From Athripsodes cinereus (Eukaryota; Arthropoda; Insecta; Trichoptera; Leptoceridae), in the NCBI GenBank assembly GCA_947579605.1, contig OX388322.1, positions 1,054,001-1,118,000 of the forward strand: a stretch of 64,000 nt of DNA. Direction: 5' to 3'. Within the stretch, counting starts at the first letter, position 1; each line of letters starts with the position of its first letter. A program made the position numbers and the translations under genes. Shown piece after piece: positions 1-12,689 of this stretch. The notes beneath the pieces are model-generated. The model did not search any database, was not told the DNA's origin, and saw only the letters and a program-made list of their open reading frames with translations.

Positions 1-659
1 AAAACCGGAGTGGAACAAATGGACATTCACATTGCGATAGGGCAATTAGCAAATGATTATACAGTGTATATAGCAATACGCACAGCATCTTAGAGTAGTA
101 AGTAAATAAATAGAAATAAATGCAATGATAGCAATAATTATGCTAGTTTTAGTTGAATATGGGCAGTAAACAAACATTTCTGCGCTATACAGACAATGGG
201 ATAACTAGCGGAAATTTATAAAATAATACAGCAAAAGCTGAGAAAATATTTTTGAAATTTCAATTTAGAAAGATTTTGCTCAAAGCTGAGAAATTATCAT
301 TGAAATTTCAAATTAGGAATAAAAATATACTCGTATATTTATAAGGTACTCTTTTTGTTCTGTTTCCTTTGTCAGACATTTTACCAGGAAACGCCTATAC
401 CTAAGTAAAACTGAAAATTGACTTTTCACCAACATCTTTAAAACAGTGAAACGACCGTTAAATAGCGTCGAAAAAGTCATCCAAAATCAAAATCATCCTA
501 CATATAAACAAAAATATAATTACTTGCGTAAGTAGTAATGGAAAATTATGCGCGTTATAATGAGTAGTTCAGAGACAGAGGTGCCTATCCAACAAGCCAA
601 AAAAATTATACCTAGTTAAATATACGTAGATTCCTTCATATTTTTGATATATAAGACAT
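1..659. other. AT-rich stretch, no feature recognised
   Basis: No open frame with recognisable protein similarity and no clear repeat end was seen on either strand. Confidence 0.5.
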
Positions 660-812
660 ATTTGGGTTTTTGTTTTAAACCCAAACACAGCCTTATACAC
701 CTTTTACAGTAAGCTAAAAGCTGGTGTCGTGAAAGTGGAGTTTGCCGGCACCTGGGATCGAACCGCACACCCCTTGGGCACGAGACTGAGACTCTCCAGG
801 CTACTAGTAAAT
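660..812 (-). repeat. tRNA-derived SINE, family T
   Basis: Read on the minus strand it has a tRNA-like head with a good B box (GGTTCGATCCCAGG) at about 750-765. A body follows with AGCTTTTAGCTTACTGT and GGTGTATAAGG, ending in a GGGTTTAAAACAAA tail. The same order of blocks recurs at 39804-39972 and, in pieces, at 38440-38750, so this is an interspersed SINE and not a tRNA gene. Confidence 0.75.
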
Positions 813-1516
813 TATAGCTATTTTACGATGGATATATATTTGATTACACATTTTAGGATTGTTGGATAGGCGCATCTGGTTCTTACCCGCTCATTGTATA
901 TCCCATTGTCTAGATTACACCTTCCGCTAGAATAACAACAAGTGGTTCATTCTAATTAGCTGCCGTTCATCTCGTTTATTAGCTTTCCATTATTAATAAT
1001 AACAACTACAGTACTGCACTGGTTAGTTGGTTGGTTGATCTGTAAATGTGTGATATTATTTCTACTTGTAATAATATTCCGTCTGTAATAATGACTTTCA
1101 ATGATAATTATTGCTACGGTAATGAACGACGTCGTTGAACGCAGAGCGCAATGTCTGCCACTAGCTACCGGTTAGAAATTTTTCTCATTCGATTTCCGTG
1201 ATTAATCGAAAAACATGTTTACACAATCGAGAGAAAAATAGGTATTACTTTTTATGAAACGTTTAGATATTCATCATTTACATATTTTGATTGATGGGAG
1301 CATACTAGATACATATTTTTGCTGTTTGAAAATAAGGTTATGCTGAAAAATATGATTAAGATTTTTACAATCTGTGGGAAAAAGCAGAAGGCCGATGAGT
1401 CGAAAAACCTGGCAAGGGACAATGACTCTTATGGTATAGATTAGAAATTCAAGGGAATATTGGTAATTTATTTATTTATTCATTAATATATCCACATATG
1501 ATATTACTGTATGCAC
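813..1516. other. No feature recognised
   Basis: AT-rich sequence with no supported gene. The last 8 bases (1509-1516, GTATGCAC) are the left target duplication of the adjoining hAT-type element. Confidence 0.5.
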
Positions 1517-2039
1517 CAGGGATGTTGCGGATGTCGATTTTTACACATCCGCGGATGTGAATGCGGATGCGGATTTTTGAAGGCTCACATCCGCGGATGC
1601 GGATGCGGATTTTTGAAGGCTCACATCCGCGGATGCGGATGCGGATGTTTAAGATGTTTTAGAAAAAAAGTAGGAACTTTCTTAGTTGGTAGGCCCCACT
1701 GTCAAATATGTGACGTAATTGTTGCTACAATAATATTATGGATTTTTCGGCAAAATATTTTTTTTTATTTTTTGTTAAATAAAATAAAACCGGCAAAAAT
1801 AAAAACGCGTCGGATTTTGTCACCAATTTTTTCGTTCCCATTGGTTAATGTCAAGTGCGAACGGCACGCGCCATTCGCCGGCCCCGCCCCATTTCTTTCT
1901 TGTCGCAAATTGTCTTACATCCGCATCCGCATGAACATCCGCATCGATTATTGCGGATGCGGATGCGGATGCAGGTGTCCAAATACATGCGGAAGCTCCG
2001 CATTTGCGGATGCGGATGCGGATATTCGCAACATCCCTG
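1517..2039. mobile_element. Non-autonomous hAT-type element (MITE)
   Basis: The ends are terminal inverted repeats, CAGGGATGTTGCG on the left and its complement CGCAACATCCCTG on the right. A perfect 8-bp direct repeat GTATGCAC flanks them (1509-1516 and 2040-2047), the target-duplication length of hAT transposons. Both subterminal regions are packed with the hexamer GCGGAT or its complement, in tandem and inverted arrays; in hAT elements such repeats usually bind transposase. The middle has no transposase. Open frames seen here on both strands come from the low-complexity hexamer repeats. Confidence 0.88.
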
Positions 2040-2123
2040 GTATGCACATAGATATTGTACCTATATATTAAGTATTTTATTAGTGGAAACATTGTTATTA
2101 TTTGTGTATTGAGTTTTATATAT

Positions 2124-2203
2124 GTTTTCTATTTCTTTCTTTTTTTCTGTCAAAGGCTATTATGGCCGTCCATTGTATTAATAAATAAATAAATAAATAA
2201 ATA
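2124..2203 (+). repeat. LINE 3' end with (TAAA)n tail
   Basis: A short unique block (GGCTATTATGGCCGTCCATT) is followed by repeated ATAAATAAATAA, the usual shape of an insect non-LTR element 3' end. It is too short to classify further. Confidence 0.5.
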
Positions 2204-2295
2204 TCAAGAATATAAAATTGTAATACAGTAAGGATATGTCAAGTAGATGGAAAAGAAAAATATTAGAATTTATAAGAATGTTTATAACATTAAAA

Positions 2296-2601
2296 GATAA
2301 GATAAGAAGTTCACGCATTCGTGGTAGCATGGGTGTGACTGACATAAATAACAAACTAGAAGAGAGGCAACTATGATGGTATGGGCACATAAGACGGAGA
2401 CCACCGGAACACACTGTAAACAAAGCCACATCAATAAATCTCCCTCGACATCCATCTAGAGGGAGACCTAAGAGTACTTGGATGACACAATGCAATAGAA
2501 TCCTGCGGAGAAATGGCCTGGATGAAGAGGATATAGCAAACAGAAGAGTGTACAACCTCAGAACGAGAAGAGCCGACCCCAACAGCCTTCAGCGGCAATA
2601 A
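2296..2601 (+). pseudogene. Non-LTR retrotransposon, C-terminal fossil
   Basis: One frame reads KLEERQL, an in-frame TGA, WYGHIRRRPPEHTV, then RGRPKSTWMTQCNRIL, RRVYNLRTRRADP and a stop at 2599-2601. The order of a W-GHI-RR block, a GRP-W block and a terminal R-WR-type block is typical of the region downstream of the reverse transcriptase in LINE proteins. The internal stop and the lack of any RT motif upstream show a 5'-truncated dead copy. It is in the sense orientation on the plus strand. Confidence 0.7.
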
Positions 2602-3892
2602 GTTGGGACAGTGCCAGGAAGAAGAAGATAAGAATGCTTATAACAAGTATGTTGAGATATCAAAATAATAAATTTCTATAGTTTAACAAGTCAATAGATG
2701 AAATACAAAAAAGACAATTATATAAAAAAAAATTGCGTAAAGAGCCTGATCAAAATATAATCCGACCAAAATAATTTTATATCATTTCTGAGCTCGTATT
2801 TTCATTATTATTCTGGATGAAATTACGAATTACAATATTTTTTCTTTACAAGTGTATCGAGTGATCAGTGAAGCTTTCCACATGACACATTGAATTACGT
2901 ATTAGGGAAACTTATTCTATCAAAATAGCTCTTGGTTTAATTTAGGTCAATCCATTCATCCTAATAATAATTATAATACTATCTATATTAAATTAGGTCA
3001 AGTCAATCATATCCTTCCCAATTCAGACAAAACAAATATTATTATAAATATAACAGAACTGACAAAACAATTTAATCAAAAAAACGGAAAGAGAAGCGTA
3101 CCTATTTTCATTGTCTGATAATAATATTACTATGGAGTGATATAATGCTTTTACCAATGTTTTATATAATATAATTACTAACTTATTTAAATACGCCATA
3201 AGTGACTCATTATATAGACCTATTTTTAGTATTTTTTTATTATTTATTTATTTATCAACTTTACACGGCGTGAGCCTTTTACATGTTAAACATATTATAG
3301 CAAAGAAAAAAAAAACAATTTGACAGACAAAAACAATTAAATAAGAGTTAACAGCTACAGGTACAAACTTATAAAACAAACATTAAGATGTAAAAAAATT
3401 AATAGTTACTTGCACAACACATCAATAGTAATAAAATAAAATGATTACATTAAATTATAAAGAGTAAAGAAAAAACAAAATTGAGGTTGGACTTAAATAT
3501 TAAGCCATTGTTGAATATAAACAATAAGAGACAAACGTCTTATATAAATTTAAATGCAAATTGAAATTAAAATAAAATATTAAAATTAAAAAGTTAAAAA
3601 TCATAATTTATGTAACTATTATATTGTTTTTATATTGATTTTGACTTATGAATTAGCAATGTATGTGATTGTTTTTTTTTTGTTGTTGTCTGTTATACTT
3701 TTTTTGTTTACAATGTAAAAGGCTCACGCCGTATATGATTTTAAATAAATAAATAGAACATTACATCTTTCAGACTTTTTCGTTAGTTTTCTAATGTTCT
3801 ATATAAGATAAACCTTAAAAAACGTCAGAAATCATTTGACAGTGATAAAGTCCACCCAATATTACGATACACTTGTGTCCGAAATATTTTTT
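2602..3892. other. AT-rich region with two opposed LINE 3' ends
   Basis: No gene is supported. A 20-bp block (GCGTGAGCCTTTTACAT core) at 3265-3284 recurs as a perfect inverted copy at 3713-3732. Each copy adjoins a (TAAA)n-type tail pointing outward, so these are probably two oppositely oriented copies of one LINE 3' end. Confidence 0.5.
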
Positions 3893-4205
3893 ATTATTTT
3901 TCAGTCACCGAATGAGCGGAAATACTTCTGAATCCCGTAAAGTTCTCGGTAAAGAATAGGCCTCCGTATCTCTTCTGTAAGCTGTTGTCGAGTCTAGTGT
4001 CCTATAACAGGCAGGCATTCGTAAAACATAACGTTTTAGGACACACGAAACATCTTCAATTCATCGATGAGGAATGCCACCCATCTTGAATGTCTCAACT
4101 TTTATTGGCACAGAGAACACGACTCTCATGTATATTGCAAGCCGTTGATCTGCTGGCTACCCCATTTGTGGGAGATACAGTGACTATTGATGGACTACCA
4201 AATCC
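3893..4205 (+). repeat. Family A repeat, diverged copy
   Basis: It follows the family A block order: a GTAAAGAAT-like head, GTGTCCT..AAC.GGCAGG, ATTCATCGATGAGG, CCACCCATC.TGAATGTCT, CTGCTGGCTACCCCA and TGTGGGAGATACAGTG. A fragment of the same 3' end recurs at 4355-4410. Confidence 0.7.
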
Positions 4206-5159
4206 GTGCTACTGAATGGTGTATGTTTAAGTCCTATTCTATGAACTCCTAGATTCTATAAGTGTTTCTTCTTTTCTGTGTTACTTCGGTGGTTGCATTA
4301 CGTGTGTAGTATTCTGTATGTGCTTTTTTATGACGCAATGAGGACATCTACATGGTCATTTCACGCAGTTAGTCCATTCAATTGGCTGCCTGTAGGAGAT
4401 GTCGTGATAGATAAATTGTACACATAAAACAAAATTATTATTATGATTTTGTAGAAGATAGCAATTAGTTCGAGTAATATTGTCAAACATCGCGCTATTG
4501 ATAAAATCAAAACAGTTTCTTCACATTGAATACATATTTATTATAACTAGCGGTTGATGAAGATATCTTCCATCTGCTAAACAGACCAAAAACAGCAGCA
4601 CTATAAGTAGTAGGACTAGATGAGGACAGAGTAACAAAGACTTGTACAGACCACAATACAGTTGCATCAACATCACAACACAATAATTATGGTCTGCAAG
4701 TAGAAGAACGTAGATAATCCTAAAAATATACATCTTGGAAAATATTGAAATGTTATGATAGAGAGCCTCACATAAATAAAAACTTCAGTCTGTTTATATG
4801 TATGTATGTTTGTAGATTCGCTATATACGCATTTACCACACAATAACATCAATATTCTCTAGATCAAGATCAGTAGTCAGAAAACTCTTATGTCGAAATA
4901 AAAATGTGTACCTATTGTGTACCTATATCAATTGAAATTTATTTCAAAGAAAATATTTGAAGAGAGAATTTTTAGATCCCGTTGAATTCAGTATGAGTAA
5001 TTTTGTAACGTCGAGGAAGGGGAGAAAGCGTAAATTTGAGATAAAGTCATGTCGGGTCTAAGAAATTATTATACACGTGATATTATTCACTGCGTTTTCA
5101 ACTTGCTAGAGATAGCCCAGTTAGCGTGCCTAATGTAGCGTTTCATAAATTGGTCATAT
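4206..5159. other. No feature recognised
   Basis: AT-rich sequence; the only recognisable block is the short family A 3' fragment at 4355-4410. Confidence 0.45.
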
Positions 5160-5325
5160 ACTAACATACTTCCGATGGCCAAACGGTCCTTAAAGGGCCT
5201 TGTCCACCTTACAATGGATCTCTAAAACTTTTTATCTTAGGCAGTGAATTGCCAATCGTCTTTAGAATTAAGTTCCTCTAAATCTCGGCTGACATTTTCT
5301 AATAGCCTTTGCCTTGGTAATAGGT
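5160..5325 (-). pseudogene. LINE C-terminal fossil, copy 1
   Basis: The minus-strand reading contains ENVSAEI/DLEELNSKDDWQF followed by a damaged W-RSF/V-type end. It aligns by eye with 15775-15940 (DLEELNA, AWRSFV). The pair therefore represents one LINE family, badly decayed here with frame breaks. Confidence 0.5.
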
Positions 5326-7140
5326 TATTATTATAATTTGTTTAAGTTAAGTTTAATTTATTCAAAGGTTTTCTTTCTGAGACGAGCCGGGTTTAAAGTC
5401 AAAATTTAATATCATGATGAGCAGTAGGTAGTGTAAAAACAGATGTTATGCACTTGCTGACGGTGCAATGTAACGCAATAATATATATTAATATATAACA
5501 ATGTTATACAAACACGATAATGTATTAAACGCAAACACGAGAAATAAAATCAAACACCGATATTATGATACTCGTTTGTTTACATTCAACTGAGCAGAAT
5601 CCTCAAACAAACCACTAACAGTTTCCTCTTCTTTTACAAAACTATATTCAGTTACAGTTTATTCATTTATTTACATAATAAAATGTTAGTGAATCGCTTG
5701 ACAGCTTACACCTTTGCGCCATTTATCAATTTAGGCAACAGAGATTGTGAAGTTACAAAGCTACACCGTCAGCATTAGCTCTTTTGAGTCGATCAGTGGA
5801 TGTAGAGCTTCCTTTTGTATTTCATAGCTTTCTATTTTGAGCAGACTGCATCCAATCATCACTGGCCATCCTCTGTAGATCATCAGACTGCCATATTCTT
5901 TAATATTTATTCTTTCTTAGCAATCATAGGCCGCATTGTATTGGCACTGTATAGACAATAATTATAAACAATAAACAGTTTCACAAATACATAATACGTT
6001 AACCGCAAATCACTACGTAAATAAATTTCGTTGTATCGAACTTATTTCGAGTGTAAAAACCCCAAAAGAACATCACTTCAGCGTGAGTAAACAATAATAA
6101 TAATAAAAAAATAAATCATTCAATGCCAAAATAGGGTGAACGGCATTTAGCACATCGTCAATGTTGTAAAAGGTTTTTCCAACAAGATACTTTCTCCCCT
6201 CTCTCCAGTATGGTGCTTGGAGACGTGACTGTCCGAGAATCAAATGGCAAGATCATAATAAACCTGAACGTACAGGACGGAGACGTGTTGAGCGCATGGA
6301 ATAGGAGAGCATGAATGATAGAACCATAAATCACTCACAAATTTTCACCTCGAATCTCCTAATAGCATTTACAAGTAGGCTGAAGATAAGACACATCAAC
6401 ATTCCAATTTGGAATGTCGGGATGCCATTAATTATCACCAACAGCAGCACTCACAATATTCTTTCCACAGGAAATGATGCACGCTGCAAGAATGATAGTA
6501 GTTCGTATATTAAACATTAAACATTCAAACACAAAGCTTTCAATAATCACTTAAAAGTTACAACACCATAACAAGATTTATCAAATGTATGTTTTGACAA
6601 CACGATTAACAACTTGTGTTTCTGTAAGACAAAAAGATTAAAAGATAAAAAAAAAACAATCACAAAAAGAAAATATTAAGAAAATCTAGCAATCTATTTA
6701 AAGCTTTGGGGTGAGCTTTAATAAATACAACAAATTCTCAAAAAACCATTGAAGATATAAGAAAATATTTCTAAAAATTGATAGTTCAAAACCCAAAGTT
6801 GACGGGAGTAACTCGATCGAATATTGTTGGTTGGCCAGGACTCGATTTGTGCAACGAAATGTCAACAGTTCAAGCAATGCATTCGAAACAAAGTGAGACA
6901 GTAGACATTGTTGTTCTCTTCTATCTACGATGGGTTCAAGATAATTTTATACTCTCACCTCACGTCCTTAAAACTCAGTGTGAAGTGACAACGAACTTAC
7001 AACAATATGTTCAAATATTCAAATGTAATAATCGATTAGCGAGAGAAGCATAGTGGTTATGATATTATTAAAGGACAATGTTCACATATAATGGTTATCT
7101 GACATCGGCAATCATACAATATACTCGTTGTAATACAGAC
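5326..7140. other. No gene recognised
   Basis: AT-rich. At about 6220-6300 a plus-strand frame reads CPRIKWQDHNK, like the GRPR-W-D block of LINE C-termini, and a similar CPRMKWQDSLN occurs near 38920; both are tiny remnants. The open frames at 6311-6520 and 6778-7053 resemble nothing I recognise and lack coding character. Confidence 0.45.
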
Positions 7141-7479
7141 AGTGTTGCCAACTCGGATTTTGAAAAAGACGTAGCTCACATTACATAAATGAGTTCGTAG
7201 ATTTCAGAAAAAAATAGGAATTCGGTACTTTTAGTCGAGTTTTCAAAATCTGATTTGACAGACCTATTGTTTAGGTCTCGGTTTTCCAAATTTGGTACTT
7301 ATAGGAATTTGAAATGTTTCACCATCTCAAAAAATTAAGAAAATAATACATACATAGATTTGAAAATATAACAAAATTACGCAATTTCCGAACAAAAGTT
7401 CATAAATTAGGCCAAAAGCACGTTGATTTCCAACAAAATTACGCAGATCTACGTAAAATTACGTAAACTTGGCAACACT
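7141..7479. mobile_element. Short MITE with AGTGTTGCCA ends
   Basis: The left end AGTGTTGCCAACT (7141-7153) and the right end ACTTGGCAACACT (7467-7479) are inverted repeats 339 bp apart. The interior is non-coding and has scattered ACGTAAAATTACG-like inverted motifs near the right end. I could not define a target duplication, so the superfamily is open; hAT is possible. Confidence 0.6.
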
Positions 7480-8699
7480 AAACACAATGTATACAATCAT
7501 AGTCTAATAGTGAATTATGCCTGTGTCGATGTTGCCAGTGTTCACTTCATAATACCTACATAATATGAAGCGGTCATGAGCAGTTTGAAGCTGGAGGTCA
7601 TACCATTGCATCGCATCGCTCCTATAGAGGATAGATAGATAGAATATAATATTATAAATAGCAAATATAACCTATAACTAATCATTCTATACAATATACA
7701 GTGGTCTCTAATATATTACGGACGTTGGATAGTGATGCAATAGTTAAAATGAGATAATCGAACATAGTTCACTCGGCTAAGCTTGATTTCATAATCGAAT
7801 ATTGTGATCGAAGGAATGAATCATTTACCGTCGCAATAATAACATAACTTTGTGTTATTTTTAATTTTGACAGAATTTATGACACGTTGAACATGAAAAG
7901 GGACGTCCGAAGCTAAAATAAAATTGATACACAGAGAAGAGAAACATCACAACTTATGGGTATCAAGGAATTTGGAAAATGTTTCATTCTATTGTAATGA
8001 AGCCGAACTAAAATCCAACAATAGATGAAGTATGAAGATGTGTTAAAAATAGATGCAATTCTACATTTCCAAGAAAACTACATTCAAACCAAGCCTATCT
8101 AGCTCAAAATCGTGAAACCGATGGACAGAACGATTCGAGCGAATATATTCGATTTTCTACGAATACTTTTTAAACCACTCGAACTATCCAACAAAATGAA
8201 TACATAATCGATCGAGCGATTAAATCGATAATGAGTGTTACGATCTACAATACTAACAATGAAATCACACAATACTTACTGCCTATACACTATGCTACCA
8301 GCTATGTAGCTAACGGCATGCAATTCAATATAAATAACTAACATTGGGTACACTGTACGTACACTACACACATAGCAATGCTAATCATATGTAATACTGT
8401 ATTATGAAGATGGTTACAGATATTATTAGGCCGCGTATGACTCAACTCTCTTATATGTCTCCTACCAACCATTGAAATAAAAAAGCTACGTCCTAGAAAT
8501 GCATTGGAGACTAAAAATATTATGTGATCGATTAAATAATGAAATTTACTCATCATTTACCGTTTGGCACAAGACTAACTACCGTTGTTGTAGTCCGTCA
8601 CTATCCGGGATTATAATTATATTCAGATACTTTTTCACAAAAAGTAAATTAAAGGAGTGGAATTATATTTCTGAGCAAATATATATTTTTTGACATATT
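7480..8699. other. No feature recognised
   Basis: AT-rich, no supported gene or repeat end. Confidence 0.45.
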
Positions 8700-8890
8700 T
8701 CATAATTTCAGTAAGTTTTCAAGTGTCCTGTAAAACATCACGCATGTTACATCTTCAATTCAGCGATGAGGTATGCCTCCCATTCTGAAAGTCTTAGCTT
8801 TTGTTGATACGGATAGTACTTGCTTGTTTATTACATTCAGTTGGCCCGCTGGGTACCACCCTCGTGGAAAATGCCATGATGGTATGAATA
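8700..8890 (+). repeat. Family A repeat
   Basis: Blocks GTAAGTTTTCAAGTGTCCTG, TTCAATTCAGCGATGAGG and GCCATGATGGTATGA occur in family order. The 5' third is missing and the 3' end is damaged. Confidence 0.75.
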
Positions 8891-9461
8891 TGAATGAAAA
8901 CGTATTCGACAACATTTTTTGCACCTTTGAATTTCGAAATTTAATATTAAATGATGAAATATCTTTCTTGGTGTTTCATTAGATTATTAAAAAGACACAG
9001 AGAGAAAAATATTTAAGTTTGTCGCTCAAACCTTTCTCACAATATGAATTCGAAACGGAGCATAAAAAAGTTGCAATTTCGTTCTACGCACCACATCTAT
9101 ACAGTTATTTAGATCAGTAATATGAAGTATATGAACGCAGTCTTTACTCTTGCATGCAAAACCGCAATAAATTTAATACTCACAGCAATGACACGCCAGA
9201 CAACGCAAATGTATACATGTGTGTATAATATAGATTGTCAAGTCTCGGTGCTTTGTATGGAAAGGCACATACCAATCATTATCCTTAGATGGCAGCAATA
9301 TACCAGTACTTACTTTTAAGTTAATGCAACGCTGACACGAGTGTTGTTAGTAGGAATAATAAATTATACTGTTGAAACACTGCACGATCGCCAAAGTTAA
9401 TGTCTCAATTGGCGTTACTTGATCAAACAACAGATGAATGAGTATGAAAGATTCTATATAT

Positions 9462-9715
9462 ACTACTACTACTACTATACCATCACGGCGTATCCCACAA
9501 GTGGGGTAGCCAGCAGACCAGCCGCATATAATAAACATGCAAGCTGTCCTCTCCGTGCCAATATAAAATCAAGACATTCAGGATGGGTGGCAAGCCTCAT
9601 CGCTGAATTTAAGATGTAAAATGTCTTATTTTTTTCGAACACCTGCCTTTTACAGGACACTCGAAAACTTACGAATAAGAGTGGGAGACCAATTCTTTAC
9701 CGGGTGCTCCACGGG
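9462..9715 (-). repeat. Family A repeat, near full length
   Basis: This is one of the best copies. On the minus strand it starts at ACCCGGTAAAGAATTGG, passes CTTTTACAGGACACTCGAA (complement) and CAGCGATGAGG, and ends in CCCACTTGTGGGATACGCCG, TGATGGTATA and a (TAG)n tail (9466-9480 on plus as CTACTACTACTA). The tail repeat suggests target-primed retrotransposition. No protein is encoded and no clear pol III box is seen. Confidence 0.85.
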
Positions 9716-9881
9716 ATAGATTCTATATATTTAGGAAGCTAATGAAGAAAAAAGTCTATAAATTATCCTGCTAATCTATAATATGACCATACAATATTTC
9801 ATGTCTGATTATCGGGATCTCGGTGAAGTTGTTGCTATTAAAATGAATGAATAAATAAATAAATATTGCCTCGACCTTTCT

Positions 9882-9958
9882 GAGAGCGTCCTGTCGCCAC
9901 CTTCAAGAGTTTGAAATTCAGAGCGCTGCTGTCGTCATCTTCAGAAGATTGAAGTTCT
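9882..9958 (+). repeat. Imperfect 37-bp tandem duplication
   Basis: Two adjacent units begin AGAGCG..CTGTCG.CA.CTTCA and end TTGAA.TTC, differing at several positions. It follows a (TAAA)n stretch at 9846-9865 and may be part of a LINE 3' end. Confidence 0.5.
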
Positions 9959-11237
9959 AACTCCTGAATATTTATGTACTTATTTTTCTTATCATACAGC
10001 TAATAAAAAGCCTTTCACAAAATGATGATAAAAACATATTCACATTTCATGGAAGACACAAAACTCTATCCATTATAAAATCAACAAGCGAAATTCACAA
10101 TAAAAGAATGAAAAAAACTAAAAACGAATTTACAAACAATAATACAAGTTTTGACAAATTTTGAAATGTGTAACTTCGTACATAAAGACCGCAAACAATA
10201 TTTTTAGCGATATGAATATTGAATTTAGAATAGAACATGAATAAGGTGAAAGCACGTTCGCCGAAAGCTGGAAACAATAGCAACGTCTACACGGAGATCC
10301 AGATAACCAGACAACATAAAATATTAGATCAGGATATGTGCCAGAGCGAAATATCGTCATTTTTTTTCAAAGAGTAGATATATAAGACAACCATTCTTTA
10401 AATTTGATCGCAGCTGTTCAGAGGTCAGTGTCTTCCGTGGCCTTTCTGATTTTTTTTTACTGATACTGGCAACAGTCCAAGATTCGTTCTAAGTAATCCA
10501 TATTTTTCAAATAAGTAATTTATTTTATTAAAAATATTCGGCAACGTCAAAAATAGGGAGAACAGAGTACCAAGAATTCTTAATTCAGAACAATTCGCAC
10601 AAAAAATATCCATCAATATTAATATTGTTATTATAAAGTACAGCATTAATAAACTATAATTGCAAAGGTCAAGGCAAAGCGAATGCCTTTAAATGTGTAT
10701 AATATAAATACTTACATAAAAGCATCAATAATGAACAACTACGATAATTTTATTGTAAAACATAATATAAGCTTGCCACAATTACCTATTAATTATTGGT
10801 AGGTACCTACACGATTTGTGTATGTATTTCAATAAAACAATGATTAAAGAATATTTACAAAGCCATAAATATTTCTACATTCTCAAACGTTTGAAGAATG
10901 CTAACAATACAGTATAATGCATAATCCATTTGCTCATTTATTTATAATAGACATACTATACTGGTAACGCAGTACGAATTTGTTATAAACTTATGCCACA
11001 AAATTAATAATAACAGTAATAATATTACGCTTTTTCACTCTATAAATTTTACAATAGTCTCTTTCCTACTAATGCTGAAGTATACTTTACCCTTTTTTTA
11101 TATAAAAACCCATAAAAATACCTTAACAATAAAAATAAATAATGTGATTTGAAGTTATCGTTTAAAACTGGTTGATGTGAAATTATATTGGTCGCATTAC
11201 CAATTTTTTCTTTGAATTATTATATTAAAGGTATACT
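9959..11237. other. No feature recognised
   Basis: AT-rich, no supported gene on either strand. Confidence 0.45.
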
Positions 11238-11322
11238 ATATATACTATACCATCACGGCATATCCCACAAGTGGGGAAGCCAGCAGACCAGCTGCATGTA
11301 AGAAACACGCAAGCTGTCCTCT
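11238..11322 (-). repeat. Family A repeat, 3' fragment
   Basis: Only the 3' 85 bases remain: GCTGGTCTGCTGGCTTCCCC and the GGATATGCCGTGATGGTAT end, read on the minus strand. Confidence 0.8.
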
Positions 11323-11351
11323 TATATTAAAGGTCATCGAAATTTATTACG

Positions 11352-11600
11352 TTGAGAAAAATATGCGAAACTGAATATATCGTTCGCTGGAGCAGAAAGG
11401 GAAGACGGCTCTGGAGGGACCATGTGAACCGCGTGAGTCGTGACAGAATAACACATCACCACGAACGAGACTCCACTAGGACGAAGATTGCCTGGAAGGA
11501 TAGTTGGTCGGTCTTCAGCGTTACAAAAAGACACAAACTCCGAAAAAACAGATCAATGGTCTACTACAAGCAGAAGAGGAAGATATTTATTACGCTTTTT
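11352..11600 (+). pseudogene. Possible LINE C-terminal fossil
   Basis: The frame RWSRKGRRLWRDHVNRVSRDRI resembles the W-GHV-R-D-R segment that follows the RT domain in LINE proteins. A second frame then gives RRLPGRIVGRSSALQKD, like a GRP-W block after a frameshift. No catalytic motif is present. The call rests on short similarity only. Confidence 0.4.
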
Positions 11601-11804
11601 CCGTAGCTCACATTTCATTTTTTTTTTATGGCGGCTCATCCCGTTAGATGTTATGGCCATAGTATCATCCTTTCGTACAAATCATCATTTGTATATCTTA
11701 AGCGAAAAACAAGAAAAAAAACGAAAAATATTTATAGGAGAATCATATTTTTTGGACACATTCAAAAATAAAATCATTAACATGTTGAGAGTTCATTTCA
11801 TACT

Positions 11805-11955
11805 CTTATACCATCATTTCATTTCTCACGAGTGGGGTAGCATATGAACTAACTACATGTAGGATGTAGATAATAAACATGCGAGTCCCATTCTTCCTCA
11901 AATTCAGGATGGGTGGCATATTACAATGCACCGAATCGAAGTTGTTAAATGTATT
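11805..11955 (-). repeat. Family A repeat, 3' half
   Basis: Minus-strand family blocks: CCACCCATCCTGAATTTGAG, the AACATGCGAG complement, and CCCCACTCGTGAGAAATG ending in ATGATGGTATAAG. Confidence 0.7.
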
Positions 11956-12689
11956 TATACGGGACTAAACCATAGATTTATATGTACTAAAGTACGAAGT
12001 AATATAATTCTATGGACTAAACGCGCTTTTTATTTTTAGCGTAAGATTGTTTGAATATCTTCAAAACCTCTTCTTCGATTTCTAAAATTATTTTTTTGAC
12101 CAAATGCAATGAATTTATAGCATTCACCCATCAACACAAAACATAAACGTTACATATTTAAACGTAGCCACATTTAGCCGTAAAAAAATAACACAAAGTA
12201 AAAGAATGCACAGAATTTCTTTCACCGAAAACCGCAAGAATGAAAAAGGTTGACGTGTTGCAGTTTTCTTTTAGTCAGTGAGCAATTTAAAATGTAACAA
12301 TATTCATGACGGTGTTATACAAAAAAATAAATATATATAAACGTCGAGTCATACACCTCTATAAATTCAAACCACGACTTTTTACAAAGTGCAAACGAGA
12401 AAAAATATGCGATATACCTACTTTGTAAGCGCTTATTCCCAGACCTGTATGTAAATTCACATGGGTGTTTATAAAATGGAAATAAACGGAAAAAAACACA
12501 TAATAAATTAACGGCATTCCGAAGAAACCGTCGAAATAAATACCGAAAAATGTTTGCGAATGTGATTGCCTTCTGAATTATAATAATGTGAAATGATTTA
12601 TCTTTACAACGTTTCACAACTGGACCATGTACAATTTTAAAAACGTTAATTAATGCAAAAAAACAAAAATTGTTTAATGATTTAATCAT
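11956..12689. other. No feature recognised
   Basis: A 146-codon open frame lies here on the minus strand (12315-12755). It is low-complexity, runs into a family A copy and has no recognisable domain. Confidence 0.45.

Noticed and set aside
1511..2092. Cysteine/glycine-rich and isoleucine/arginine-rich open frames
   Set aside because: They are translations of the GCGGAT hexamer arrays of the hAT MITE and lack stops only because of composition.
2178..2582. 134-codon minus-strand frame
   Set aside because: It is antisense to the LINE C-terminal fossil at 2296-2601, which has clear protein similarity on the plus strand.
6778..7053. 91-codon plus-strand frame
   Set aside because: Less AT-biased than its surroundings, but no recognisable motif, neighbour exon or repeat relation could be found.
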